Positions 1 through 10,211 of a stretch of DNA of 64,000 nt are shown here, one piece after another. Origin of the DNA: Marsupella aquatica (lineage: Eukaryota; Marchantiophyta); assembly GCA_973895155.1 (NCBI GenBank), contig OZ316892.1, forward strand, positions 30,690,001 through 30,754,000, written 5' to 3'. Position 1 is the first letter of the stretch. Every line of letters begins with the position of its first letter. The position numbers and the translations under genes were made by a program. The notes below the pieces were generated by a model. That model searched no databases and was not told the DNA's origin. It was given only the letters and a program-made list of their open reading frames with translations.

Positions 1-7
1 GAGCAGG

Positions 8-72
8 GCGATAGAACGGGACAATACCTGTTACCAAGGCGAAGATAGTTTCCGGAGGCAATAGAACGGGAC
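8..72. repeat. Short direct repeat, two copies
   Basis: A word reading ATAGAACGGGAC occurs near position 11 and again near 61, each preceded by GGCG or GGCA. The copies are about 50 bp apart. No function can be assigned; it may be the end of a longer tandem array lying to the left of the window. Confidence 0.4.
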
Positions 73-232
73 GATGATAGTTTGATGGTCATTTCGGAAC
101 GGTAGTGTACGCGGACCTTTATCTGGCGTCTTAGTCTTCGCGGACCTTTCTTTGACCTTTGTCGGCTATAGCACTCACGGACGACGTTCTTACGGGAGGA
201 GAGGTTATATTTTAGATCGGGATCTTTGAAAC

Positions 233-694
233 ATGCCGAGTCAATATGAGCCAATGGATTGGGAGGCAGCTTTTCGTCCTTCTCGTGTGCGTCCGGAAGA
301 GAGCCATTTCAGCTCTTTTGAATCGCGGATGGAAACTGAAGAAACTGAAACTTCCACTTTTTGGAACCGTCATGCTCTCCCGTATGATGAGGCTATTAGT
401 CCTGGAGAGAAGAACATCCCTTGGATTGTCGATTCCCCTACGCCTCCGTTCTCTAGTCGGTTTTCGTCTCACCCGGGAGTTCTTGTTGATGGGGTACTCC
501 CAATCGATCGAAGAGTACAAGAAATGTTCGGGCGAGTTGATTTTAAGGACAATAATATTCCTATTGAACATTTTACAAGGGCTGTTCGTCGAGGACCTTC
601 AAAGGGATACTTTCGTTTGCGTGGTCTCGGCTTCAAGAAAGATCGGCGGAGAGAAGCAGCAGGAGTGGATGATGATTGCAACTCGGAAAGCTAG
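233..694 (+). CDS. Hypothetical protein, 153 residues
   Basis: An open frame begins with ATG at 233 and ends at 694. The protein is hydrophilic, has a plausible composition (MDWEAAF near the start, a basic stretch KKDRRR near the end) and no motif I recognise. No signal peptide or membrane segment is visible. A second frame (246-770, same strand) overlaps it, so one of the two must be spurious; I prefer this one for its mixed composition and early ATG. It may be an exon of a larger gene, because the palindromic words that follow at 725-965 occupy intron-like DNA, as other palindrome arrays in this window do. Whether it is a gene at all is uncertain. Confidence 0.28.
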   Translation: MPSQYEPMDWEAAFRPSRVRPEESHFSSFESRMETEETETSTFWNRHALPYDEAISPGEKNIPWIVDSPTPPFSSRFSSHPGVLVDGVLPIDRRVQEMFGRVDFKDNNIPIEHFTRAVRRGPSKGYFRLRGLGFKKDRRREAAGVDDDCNSES

Positions 695-724
695 ATGGAA
701 ATTTCATTTTGCTGATCGCTTTAA

Positions 725-965
725 GCTAGCGCCGGGCGCTGCTAAAGTTTTCCGGATTTTGTGGCATTGAAGTTGACCTCAGCTCTGGCGTTAGAGTTTT
801 CCCGGTTGTCTACTATTTAGGTTTTGGCTAGCGCCGGGCGCTATTGAAACGACAACGGATTTTGTGGGAGGGAATGGATCTTGACTATGTTGTCTGTGTT
901 TGGACGCATCTTGTCTCCAAGAAACGACTAGTTTTCTAGTTAGTTTTTGGCTAGCGCCGAGCGCT
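725..965. repeat. Palindromic word family AGCGCC-G-GGCGCT, three copies
   Basis: Three copies of GCTAGCGCCGGGCGCT-type words lie at 725-740, 827-842 and 950-965 (the third has GAGCGCT). The core AGCGCC-G-GGCGCT is a perfect inverted repeat around one base. Sequence between the copies is not obviously repeated. Weaker relatives (CCGAGCGC) occur near 1071 and 2782. The behaviour matches the other locus-specific palindromic words in this window. Confidence 0.7.
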
Positions 966-1391
966 GTTCATGTATTAGTCGAAAACCTCCAACGGTGTCG
1001 ACTGTGACTTCATGGATGGGATTTTTAGGCCAGATTGTTGATGTTGATAACTGCATTTTGTATCACTTAAGCCGAGCGCGTTTTCTATTTTGCGATAATA
1101 TATGCGAATGTTTTTTCCGGCCTTTCTTTTCTACTTGTATTTGTCTTGGATTTTGTGTATCTCAATTGGCAATCGTCTTTTATGTTTCAAAAAATTGTTT
1201 CCGTGTTGTTCTTTTATTTATCACGAGGGTTTGGTGGTTTTGTTTTCTATTCTTGTACTTTCAAATGGAGATTTTGAGACCTTTTTTTAAGATCATTGTT
1301 CACGACCATCCAAACACTGTTCACTGGTAACAGCTCCTTTTAACTGGTACCAGAATCTGTTTCCTGTTATTGTTATCTGTTTGCTGTCGTT
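966..1391. other. Non-coding, T-rich stretch
   Basis: No supported gene. The plus strand is T-rich with long pyrimidine runs around 1085-1300, as in plant introns. Short open frames here are hydrophobic translations of T-rich DNA and are not credible. Confidence 0.4.
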
Positions 1392-1433
1392 TGTAAATTC
1401 CCCGGCCCCAACAAGGGCCAGTATGATGATAAC

Positions 1434-2060
1434 TTGGATAGAGATGGTCTCCATCCACAAGTGCCTGGACAAGAGATGGAAGTTGATACTTTTGAAAAAC
1501 TTTCTTCAAACAACCTTCTCAATCAAGGTGCGGAGAGGCATGGTGAGTCCAATGAACTCAACACATTGGGATTGAGACCACAGCCCATCCAAATAGCTGA
1601 CATTCCCATGAATGAAGCAAGTGCATCCACGACTGCTGACAACCAGGCAGGTGCTTCAATTTGTCCCGATACACTCTTTTCCGCTTCTGATGACAAATTG
1701 GTGTTTGTTTGATCACAATCAAAAAGTCCCGTTATCCTTCCACTCTCAAAAAAGAAAGGGAAGAGAGTAGGATCAACGGGATATAAGTCACTTGAATATG
1801 ATTGTCGATGTTACGTGTGGAAAAGTGGACCCGATGTAGGAACTGAAGTTGCATTGGATGCTGCTCAATCAATTTTGAACAATGACTTGTACAAAAAGCA
1901 CAAGAAAGATCCAACTTATAGAAGTGGAGAATTGGGATTGATAACTCCGGTTTGGTTTGCACCTTATTGGGTAGAGGAGAGTACCTCCGATGTCAATTAT
2001 GAGATCCAACAAGAACTCGGTGATGATATCTTGATTGATGAATATGGATCGCATTGTTAG
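1434..2060 (+). pseudogene. Hypothetical reading frame with one in-frame TGA
   Basis: One reading frame stays open from before 1434 to 2060 apart from a single TGA at 1710-1712. The half before the stop is polar and acidic. The half after it has a more protein-like composition: a basic KKKGKR patch, then a Cys/Tyr/Trp-containing region (residues of type EYDCRCYVW) and an acidic C-terminus. I do not recognise the family. The upstream limit is unclear, since the frame stays open to about 1371 without an ATG, so a splice acceptor may supply the start. It could be an exon with a nonsense mutation, a decayed transposon gene, or two unrelated frames that happen to be in phase. The shared phase and similar codon use are the only reasons for joining them. 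Confidence 0.3.
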
Positions 2061-2510
2061 CCAAGGTCTAGATTGAGCAATGTGACCTTATCAATTTGAT
2101 ATAATATAGTCTGTATAATTATACTTCAAGTTTAACAATTAGGGCATCAGTATCAATATCCATCTCCTCTTTACGGTTTCTCAATGAATCTGATCAGTAT
2201 GCAGATATATTTTCTTTGTGGTTGGCCACTTGTGTTGGATTGACAGAGATGATATCTATCCAAACTTCAAATGTGGTTTTATCTCTAAGATTGGTATTTG
2301 TTGCACTTGCAGAACCAAGACCTTGTTCCATCAGGTGGATTGCATGATTGAGGACTACCAAAGGAGGCAAAAAGTCTCCAGTCCTTTCACTAATCCAAAG
2401 GACTGTCAACGGCCAAGATTGGCACATCTAAAGTCAAAAAGGACTTAAACAAATCAAATGCGTATAAGACACATTCATTAGTATTTCAGCTCCCGAGGTA
2501 ACCCCTTTCT

Positions 2511-2760
2511 TGTCGCAACTATAATTTATGAGTGAAGGACAACCGGTTCTCTAGGAGAGTGCTGGCGCTATTAGTTCTGCGTGGAGGACTTTTCAAAAAC
2601 AAGGAGTCAAAGTCCTTTGGGGAAACTCATTTTTTGTCCCGACATGTAATTTACAGTTGGACAACTAGTTCTGTGGGAGAATGTCGTCGGCGCTACTAGT
2701 TCCGCAGGGAATTTTCAAAATCTAGGAGTGAGAGTCCTTCTCACTTAGGCGCGAGCTACA
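2511..2760. repeat. Diverged tandem duplication, about 125-bp unit
   Basis: The block 2511-2635 and the block 2636-2760 share in the same order: TTGTC near the start, GGACAACNGGTTCT-like, GCTGGCGCTATTAGTTC / GTCGGCGCTACTAGTTC, a TTTTCAAAA run, and AGGAGT..AGTCCTT at the end. Divergence is high, so the duplication is old. Each unit ends with the AAGGACT/AGTCCTT word found in the arrays further right. Confidence 0.6.
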
Positions 2761-2864
2761 ATTTGTTCAGAAAGTAGCGAAGCCGAGCGCAAAGGTCCAT
2801 ACTTAGCCTCGTGAAGCACAAGATGGATGCCTCTGTGAGAATTCATTCAAGAGCAGTCGTGCAA

Positions 2865-3845
2865 TGATGTGAGATTCAAGATGTTCTAATTTGTGTTGCC
2901 TTCAAAGCATGGGGAATGAGCTCATGCAAAAAGGAGGGTAGGGTTTACCTAAAGCTCTGCCAAACAGCCAATCAAGCTGCAGATTTAATTTGCGTCTGAA
3001 GCTTCACGGATGACATTCAAATCCGAGCATGAGCAAGGGGAATGAGCGCAAAAAGGAGGGCAATGAAGCTGCAAGTTTTATTAGGGTCTGAAGCATTCCT
3101 GATGATGACGGGAACTTTGGGAAAGAGTGCGAAGGAGGTCTGAAGAGGATCAAAGGGTTGAACATTGACTCAAATCACTCACTAGCAGCCATCATCGGCA
3201 GAATTGAGGTAAATATATGCCTCAATGCTTTTGTTTTCGAAGAGGAGATTTTTCTCTGCACTGAAGAAGCAAGGACGTTGGACAGAGTATGTGATGATTG
3301 ACAAAATCAGAGTAGCTTAAATTTTGAAAGGCTTTGTTTGTTAACAAGAGTTCAAGTTGCGTTAAAGTCTGGAATGACCAACAGTGGCCTTTAAAATACC
3401 TTATCTGAGCTTTGTGGAACACAAAATAGGTAGCAACTCTGGAAAGTTCTATGATTGGGTTAAATTGATTGAAAGAGCAAGATCCGTGGTATGATGTGAG
3501 ATCCATGCTCTGATAAATCCGTGTTGCCTTCAGAGCATGGGGAATGAGTGCAAAAAGGAGGTTCAATGAAGCTGCAGATTTATTAGGGTCTGAAGCTTTG
3601 CTGCCAACGTACATTTGAATCCGAATAGGAACTTCAAGAAAGAGCATGGAGAGGAAGGTCAAGCAGTCAATCAAATCAGTATTGGCAGCTATCGTGAACA
3701 GAATTGAGGTACATTAAATTAAATTGATTTGCTTTTGTTTTGAAGAGGAGAAGTTGCTTTGGACTGGAGAAGCAAGGACACTAGCTAGACAGAGTATTTG
3801 ATGATCGACACAATTTAGGGAGTTCCCAGTTTGAAAGGCTTTTCT
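2865..3845. repeat. Diverged direct duplication (about 470 and 355 bp)
   Basis: The copies at about 2865-3335 and 3490-3845 share a chain of words in the same order: GATGTGAGAT, GTGTTGCCTTC, AGCATGGGGAATGAG, GCAAAAAGGAGG, AATGAAGCTGCA, TTAGGGTCTGAAGC, CAGAATTGAGGTA, TTTGTTTT(C/T)GAAGAGGAGA, GAAGCAAGGAC, then GAAAGGCTTT. The left copy has an extra internal partial repeat of the CATGGGGAATGAG / AAAAAGGAGG segment. Confidence 0.75.
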
Positions 3846-4069
3846 CAAGGCTTTTCTTTTTCAAGAGGAGAAGTTGCATTGGACTTGATCAGGAAGGGTA
3901 GCAAGTCTAGAGATTAAATGTGATGATTTTGTGAGGTATGTTCTAAGTCATGAATTGAAATTGGATCCCTGGGACGTAGGTGAATTTGATTCTATGAGGG
4001 TGGGCGACCTTTGATTGGTAAAGGAAGTTGAACACCCCGACGTATTTGATGCTCCATGATTAGGCTGAA

Positions 4070-7000
4070 ATGGCTACTCTTAATCAGGTATCCGATGCCC
4101 TAGCAAGAGAGAGGTTGGAGAAGCGAAGGTTGGCAAATCGCAAATCCAAGTTGAAAAGACAAGAGCAAATAGCAAACGGTCAGCACATAGGTGGTCAACA
4201 GGCAGTTTGCACTGATGAAATGATTCATGAAACACAACAACAGTGCAATCTCATGATGGAGAGTGCTAAGCAGCAATGTCAAGATTTAGTGATTGATGGC
4301 AACCGAAGGCAAAGAGAGTTATTGGCTGCTGGGCAATCAGAGGCAATGAGAATTACTAGTGAGGCTCATGAAGCTGCCGCTGTGATGTTGCGTACAGCCC
4401 GGGAAGAAAGTGAAAATCTCAAGGAGGCTGCGCATTCATGCCATTTTGAGATTTTAGAGTCTAGGCGGAGGACCCTAAGGGCAAGCATTCCAACACAGGT
4501 CAACGCCCACATTCGAATGCCAAGGCAGAGCACCCCAACTGCTTGCACTCAAGTGCATGCAGCCCACCTTCATCCACTAAATGAAGGTGAGCACGATAAT
4601 TGTGGTTGTGATGACCAATTGCAGGAAGGTTCCATTCTTGAGAAGAGGAGGAAGGATGCAGACAGGAAGAGATTTGAGTACCAAAGGAGCAAGCGCTCTG
4701 TTCCAGAAGACTGTGTAACTCCCAACCGAAAGAGAAGGTGCATTACAATTGTGTTATCAGATATAGTTAGGTACATTTTGGAGAAGACCGCTACATTCAA
4801 TGTAGGTGCAAGGAGGGCAGTACTATCTAGTATCTGGTTGCACAAATACTTGAAGAAGTACCAGCCTACAAGACTAGGTTTGCCTAAAATGGATTGGGCT
4901 GTAGCTGCTGCATTATGTGATGTGAGGAAAACCTTGAGCATAGTGAAGCAAGGGAAGCGCAAAGACCATCTTGCTGCAAAGTACCAAGTTTTGTCAGCAC
5001 TTGTAGGAAAGACATGTGTAGATAGAAGGCAGCAGACCTCTCTAGCTCAAGCTTTGGGTATACAACGGCAAAATCTTCATAGGGCATCTAAGATCAGGAT
5101 GCAGATTGATGAAGATCGTGAAAAAACTTATCCTATGGGGGAAAGAAAGGTACGTCGAGATAAGATTTCTGATGAAGTTTGAAAACAGGTGGAACACTTT
5201 TGGGAAACCCACACTCGGATTTCTCCATGTAAGAACAATGAAGCCAGATTGCGACTAGGGCGGAAAATGTATGAAACACATCAAGTGCACTGGCTGGAGG
5301 ATACACAGGTGAGAAATTCTCCATGATTGATTTGCCACTTTTGATTTTAACTCATAATACGATCTGCAGATGTTGAGAAGTAGGTTTCCTTCATGTGTGC
5401 TTTAGCCATTGTGCTCTGCTGTAACCGCCTAGTTTTTTCTTTTAAGGTAGGATCTCAATAATTTTGTGAGACCTGACGTCCTATATAGCCTAGCAGGAAG
5501 GACTCTGTTCCAGGAAAATTCCTTCAGGACTGACTATCTAGGCCTTCAGGAAGCACTGTTGAATCCTTGTCAAGTGAAGTCTGGCATGAGAAACGAGTTG
5601 AGTCCTTGGCAAAGTACTATCTAGTTAATCACTAAGGACTATATAGTCCTTGACTCAGGAGTATGGATAGCAGTGAAGTCCTTAGTCAAAGGACTTTACT
5701 CCTTAGCCAAGGGCTTCACTAAGCGTCAAGGACTATATAGTCCTTATCAAAGGACTTTACTACTTTTTAAAGGACTTTGTAAAGGACTTTACTACTTTGT
5801 AAAGGACTATAGTCCTTTCTAAAGGACTTAACTCCTTTTTGAAGGACTATTAATAGTCCTTACTCAAGGACTTTACTACTTTGTAAAGGACTATAGTCCT
5901 TACTAAAGGACTTTACTACTTTGTAAAGAACTATAGTCCTTGCTCAAGGACTTTACTCCTTTGTGAAGGACTATTAATAGTCCTTCCTAAAGGACTTTAC
6001 TACTTCGTAAAGGACTTTAGTCCTTACTCAAGGACTTTACTACTTTGTAAAGGACTATAGTCCTTTCTCAAGGACTTCACTCCTTTGTGAAGGACTATTA
6101 ATAGTCTTTACTAAAGGACTTTACTACTTTGTGAAGGACTATAGTCCTTTCTCAAGGACTTTACTCCTTTGTGAAGGACTATTAATAGTCCTTACAAAAG
6201 GACTTTACTACTTTGTAAAGGACTATAGTCCTTCCCCAAGGACTTTACTCCTTTTAACAGGACTACTAATAGTCCTTGGACTTTACTCCTTGGTACGGGC
6301 TTTCGTAACTTAGGACTATAGTTCTTATTCTTTCAAGAATTGTAGTCCTTTGTAAAGGACTATAGTCCTTACTCAAGTGTTTACTCCTTTGTAAAGGACT
6401 ATAGTACTTACTTAAGGACTTGACTCCTTTGTAAAGGACTATAGTCTTTATTCAAGGATTGTAGTCCTTATTGAAGTACTTTACTCCTTTGTCGAGGCCT
6501 GTCTTTAGTCCTCATCCGAGGACTATGTAGTCCTTCGATAAGGACTTTAATCCTTTGTAAAGGACTATAGTCATGGGTTGTGTTACGTCTATAGACTAGT
6601 CCTTTGTCAGCGAGTGAAGCGCTTTGACCAAATGATTGTAGTACTCCTCCCCGATGGACTTTAGACCTTAAGCTTTGCTGGTAGTCTTCCAATGAGGATT
6701 CCAACCCTTGCTGAAGGACTTCAGTCTAAAAGTAAGTAGTACCCAGATATCTAGGGATTTTTATGGCTGCACATTTGAGGGTGTCTATTTGCTATAGTAT
6801 TTCTAATAAAACTCTCCTGTATGTTTACAGTATCAATTCTATTCAGCATTTCGTGACTGGTGCACAAGGGAGCAGAATGGGGTGTCTGTAGGGATGCGGT
6901 CATTCATACACTTCAAGCCATATTATGTTCGCAAGATGAAGGACCGAAATGTTTGTTGCTGCAAACAACATGTGGAGATGGACTTACTGAAAGAGGCAAT

Positions 7001-8971
7001 TAACAAATTTAGGTGGCACCAGCACAATAAGGACTGTCCTTGTGAATGTGATATCTGTAGACCCTTAGGTGTTGTACCCATTTCTTCTTGTATGGCATCT
7101 ACAAAGTCCATAACCTCAGTTCGTGGCTGGATAGAGGAAGCTCTCTGTCCTAGATTGCCTGAGAACGAGTGGCACCAAAAAGCCTGTATTATAGGTGAAT
7201 GTGACAAATGTGGAGTAGAGAAGTTGGATTGGTGCACTCAGGAGTTGGACCCTGCACAGAAACAAATGATCGATTGGCAGTCGTTTGAATATCATGACCT
7301 GGATGACACTGCCCAACAAAAGAGAGAGAAAAAGAAAGGGTCTGAAGAGAGCGCAACAAAGAAGGCTAGGCGATTGAGGATGGTTTATAAGAAAACTCCC
7401 ATGGTAGATTTTAAGAGGGCGGTGTTGGATACCATGAAAACATTTATTGTGCATAACTTTCAAGCACATTGGCAGTCGCAACAATTTAGACAATGTCTCA
7501 AAACATTTCCAAGAGGGACAATTGTTTCTTCAATAGATTTTTCAGAAAATTACACTTTTTTGCCTCAAAATGAGATTCAGAGTCAACATTGGGACAATAA
7601 GCAAGTGACATTGTTAATCCATGTTACCTATAGACATAGGGAAGATGCCGATTCACTTGAAGCTGCAGTGGGTAGGCCTGTGCAAGCAGCACAAAATGCT
7701 GATAGGACTCGTGATATTATAGCCGATTACCATTTCTACATTAGTGACGATAACTGTCATGACACTCTTTTTGTGCAACATTGCATGGATGCACATTGGG
7801 AGTGGATGGCTGATCAGGGCATTCATGTTGATCAACATTGGGTTTGGTCTGATGGGGCTGCCTCTCAGTTCAAGGCCTGCAGACCGTTTTATTACGTCAG
7901 TAGGTACGTACTACTCGAGGTTTGGTGCACGGATGAAATGGTTCTTCCATGCCTCTGGCCATGGGAAGGGTGTTGCTGTGAGTATCTTTTGAACACACTT
8001 TGCAACCAATTCTGTGAATACCCGCCTTTCAACTGAAGTGTAGTAAGTTTCTAATGGAGTTGGATGTCCAGACTTGCACACCGAAGAGACTTCTAATTTG
8101 TGTTTCTGGTATGCTGTAATAGGATGCTCTCGGAGGTCACATCAAGACCGGGCTTGCAACTGAGCAACTGAAAGGCATCAATGGTCATCGTCTGGAGGGT
8201 GCATCAGATGTGGTGAAGTTTTGCAAAGACAAGTTTGCCGTTGGTCAATTGCAAGAGTATGGTGATGTGCAACTCGTTCGACGTGTTTTTTGGGAAATTC
8301 CAGTTGGCACTGTAAACAGAAGGAAGAAGTGGGATTGTGATCCAATCAAGGATTGTAGATCTTTGCACTGCTTTGATGGATTTAGTAAGAGTTTGTCAAC
8401 ATTGTTGCAAGTTCGAGAGCTCAGTTGTTTTTGTGTAGCTTGTGTTGATGATGATCCAATGAATTGTGAGAACAAGGAATGGGTGGGCAAGTATCGCCTA
8501 GAGATGGTCAAAGGGGTATTGCAGGCAGATGTCAGACCTAATGTACAGAACATCGGAGAGGGTGAAGGACTGCTTCACAACATCTCTCTGCCAGAATGTG
8601 TCCAATTGGGAGATTTCTATGCATGTCGTGCTTGTCAACCGAATCAAGATAATGTAGATTTCTACATTTATCAGTGCGAAGAGGTGCTCCACACAGTCAC
8701 AAAGAGTTTTGCTGATGGGTACCAGGTACAATTCAAGGCAGGGGACATGGCCTTAAAGGGGAGGTGGTTCCAACCATATCCAGGATCTGAAAACAAGTTT
8801 GTCTTCAATTCTGCTTCTCCTTTCAGCTACTGCCACCCAGGGGAAGTCATTCACATTCGATTTGGTTTGACACCATGTGACGTGCCCAAGGGAGGCAAGG
8901 GACGAGGTGCTAGATTTTACACACTAGACTCAGACACTATAGAAGCCATTTATGACTCGCTGCAGGTGTAG
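4070..8971 (+). pseudogene. DDE-type transposase-like protein, three exons, broken
   Basis: Predicted exons are 4070-5308, 6831-7977 and 8123-8971, with GT-AG borders (donors GTGAGA and GTGAGT) and phase-0 joins; total about 1077 codons. The N-terminal third is charged and helical. Exon 2 has a Cys/His-rich region (NVCCCKQH, then CECDIC and ECDKCG) followed by SIDFSENY, a QSQHWDNKQVTL block, SDDNCHD, and WSDGAASQFK. Across the frameshift come WFFHASGHGKG and, after intron 2, DALGGHIK. From memory, this order of motifs matches a multicopy family seen in cnidarian and insect genomes, where the Asp residues of DF, SDG and the region after GKG suggest an RNase H-like DDE fold. Two breaks are visible: TGA at 5180-5182, and a one-base frameshift between about 7905 and 7920. 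Similarity continues across both. No terminal inverted repeats were found. This is a decayed transposon gene or a domesticated relative. Confidence 0.6.
5309..6830 (+). repeat. Intron filled with AAGGACT..AGTCCTT palindrome array
   Basis: This is intron 1 of the transposase-like gene. From about 5640 to 6720 it is an irregular array of AAGGACTnnnAGTCCTT units. Perfect palindromes include AAGGACTATTAATAGTCCTT at 5842-5861 and many AAGGACTATAGTCCTT. A higher-order alternation is visible: TTTACTACTTTGTAAAGGACTATAGTCCTT is followed by TTTACTCCTTTGTGAAGGACTATTAATAGTCC. Short open frames in it only translate the repeat. The RNA would fold into many small hairpins. Confidence 0.85.
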
Positions 8972-9007
8972 GTTCTGTAAGACTCGCTGCAGGTGTAGGT
9001 TCTGTAG
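8954..9007 (+). repeat. 27-bp tandem duplication across the stop codon
   Basis: The unit beginning GACTCGCTGCAGGTGTAGGT occurs at 8954-8980 and again at 8981-9007, so the TAG that ends the transposase-like gene is duplicated. A second looser pair follows: GTCTCGTAGG(T/C)GAGGCT near 9044 and 9096. Confidence 0.9.
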
Positions 9008-10211
9008 GTTCTGGATGTGTGTGATGAGGATATCCAAAGTTTCAGTCTCGTAGGTGAGGCTAGTTTTGTCTTACATGAAGATTTCCAAGAATTCTGTCTC
9101 GTAGGCGAGGCTGGTTTTTATGGAACTGTAAAATTGTTCAGAGATTTAATGTAAGGCGCGCATTGACTTATTTTTCACCTTCATTTCATTTTCTCATCAA
9201 CAATGGTTGGTCACAACCCGTCAGGCAGAACCAGTAACATTGTGTAAGTACTGCTGTAATGGTAGTGTCCCTCAAAAGTGTCGGAATGACTAAGTGTCAT
9301 TATACTTTTTTGACAAACATACAAATCTATCATCTTTGACTATTTTTCACTTCTAATCCTAAACTCCAAAAGTGGTGAATCTTAAGCCGTGGCTTCTACT
9401 ATCTACAATCTCTATGCTAACAATTTTTAAGACTTTTTCTGAGTAGCTAAAGTGCCTCAATAAAATTGCAGAAAAGTGCTTACATAGCACAAACCCTAAA
9501 TCCATCCATATCCATGAACAGATTCCTTGTCGCCTAAATACTTGATGTCTTCAGGTTCTTTCCATGGTTTCCCATTCTACTCGTCCGACCCTGAAGGGGC
9601 TTTACTAGGACAATATTGAATATCTATCCCAGTGGGAGTTTTATTGGTTTTGAGGCACTTTGTCTCTCAATTGAGAGAGTTAAATTATCATTTTTGCATG
9701 TACTCAATATTACATATTCAATATTTCACCGGCGGGGCAATAATTTTGATCACGTTGGGGACACCCGCATGGTTCTGTTGCTCGCCATGACCAAAGAACA
9801 ATAGAAAAAATCACACAAACCATAATAATGCACTTTGCCAATACTTCAAAGTAAAGCGGGTCTGGAGAAGTGTCCCATGTTGAAGCCAGACATTATCCCG
9901 CAAGGAATTTGCAGCACCCACACGTAGACAGGATCCTAGTGGAAACAAAAGTCGAAATGTATGGAGCTTTTGTGACCAAACCACTCAATTAAAATAGACA
10001 TGAATGTGGGCATGAATAACATGTGCGGTTTTCTTCAAACTCTGTAAATTGTAACCAGGCACCAAATTCTGAGATGAATACATAGTTGGTAAGAAAAAGT
10101 CTTACAATGAAAACGAGGCTCACAAGGCCTCAATCCCTAACAAAGTATCATCCAAAACCAGATGATTTAACCCAGCCATCCGAAACCCTTCCTCTTGTAT
10201 AGTTTGACTGC
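8972..10211. other. Non-coding DNA between two genes
   Basis: No supported gene. The stretch 9409-9480 (TCTCTATGCT, AGACTTTTTCTGAG, AAGTGCCTCAA) resembles 61236-61310 near the other end of the window, suggesting a dispersed repeat. The last part is the presumed 3' region of the minus-strand gene ending at 10212. Confidence 0.5.

Larger units (their letters stand above)
2061..4069. other. Intergenic DNA with old tandem duplications
   Basis: No convincing gene. A Cys-containing frame at 2218-2448 is too short to support. Most of the stretch consists of two diverged direct duplications, listed separately (2511-2760 and 2865-3845). The last 200 bp lead into the transposase-like gene at 4070. Confidence 0.5.

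Noticed and set aside
2218-2448. 76-codon Cys-containing frame
   Set aside because: Short, without family resemblance, and not joined to the frame at 1434-2060 by convincing splice sites.
6131-6704. Small frames on both strands within the 5.6-6.7 kb array
   Set aside because: Pure repeat translations located in intron 1 of the transposase-like gene.
5640-6720. CRISPR-like array
   Set aside because: The units are palindromic with variable short centres and no regular spacers; the genomic context is eukaryotic.
9616-9804. 62-codon plus-strand frame
   Set aside because: Hydrophobic, AT-driven, no motif and no promoter context.
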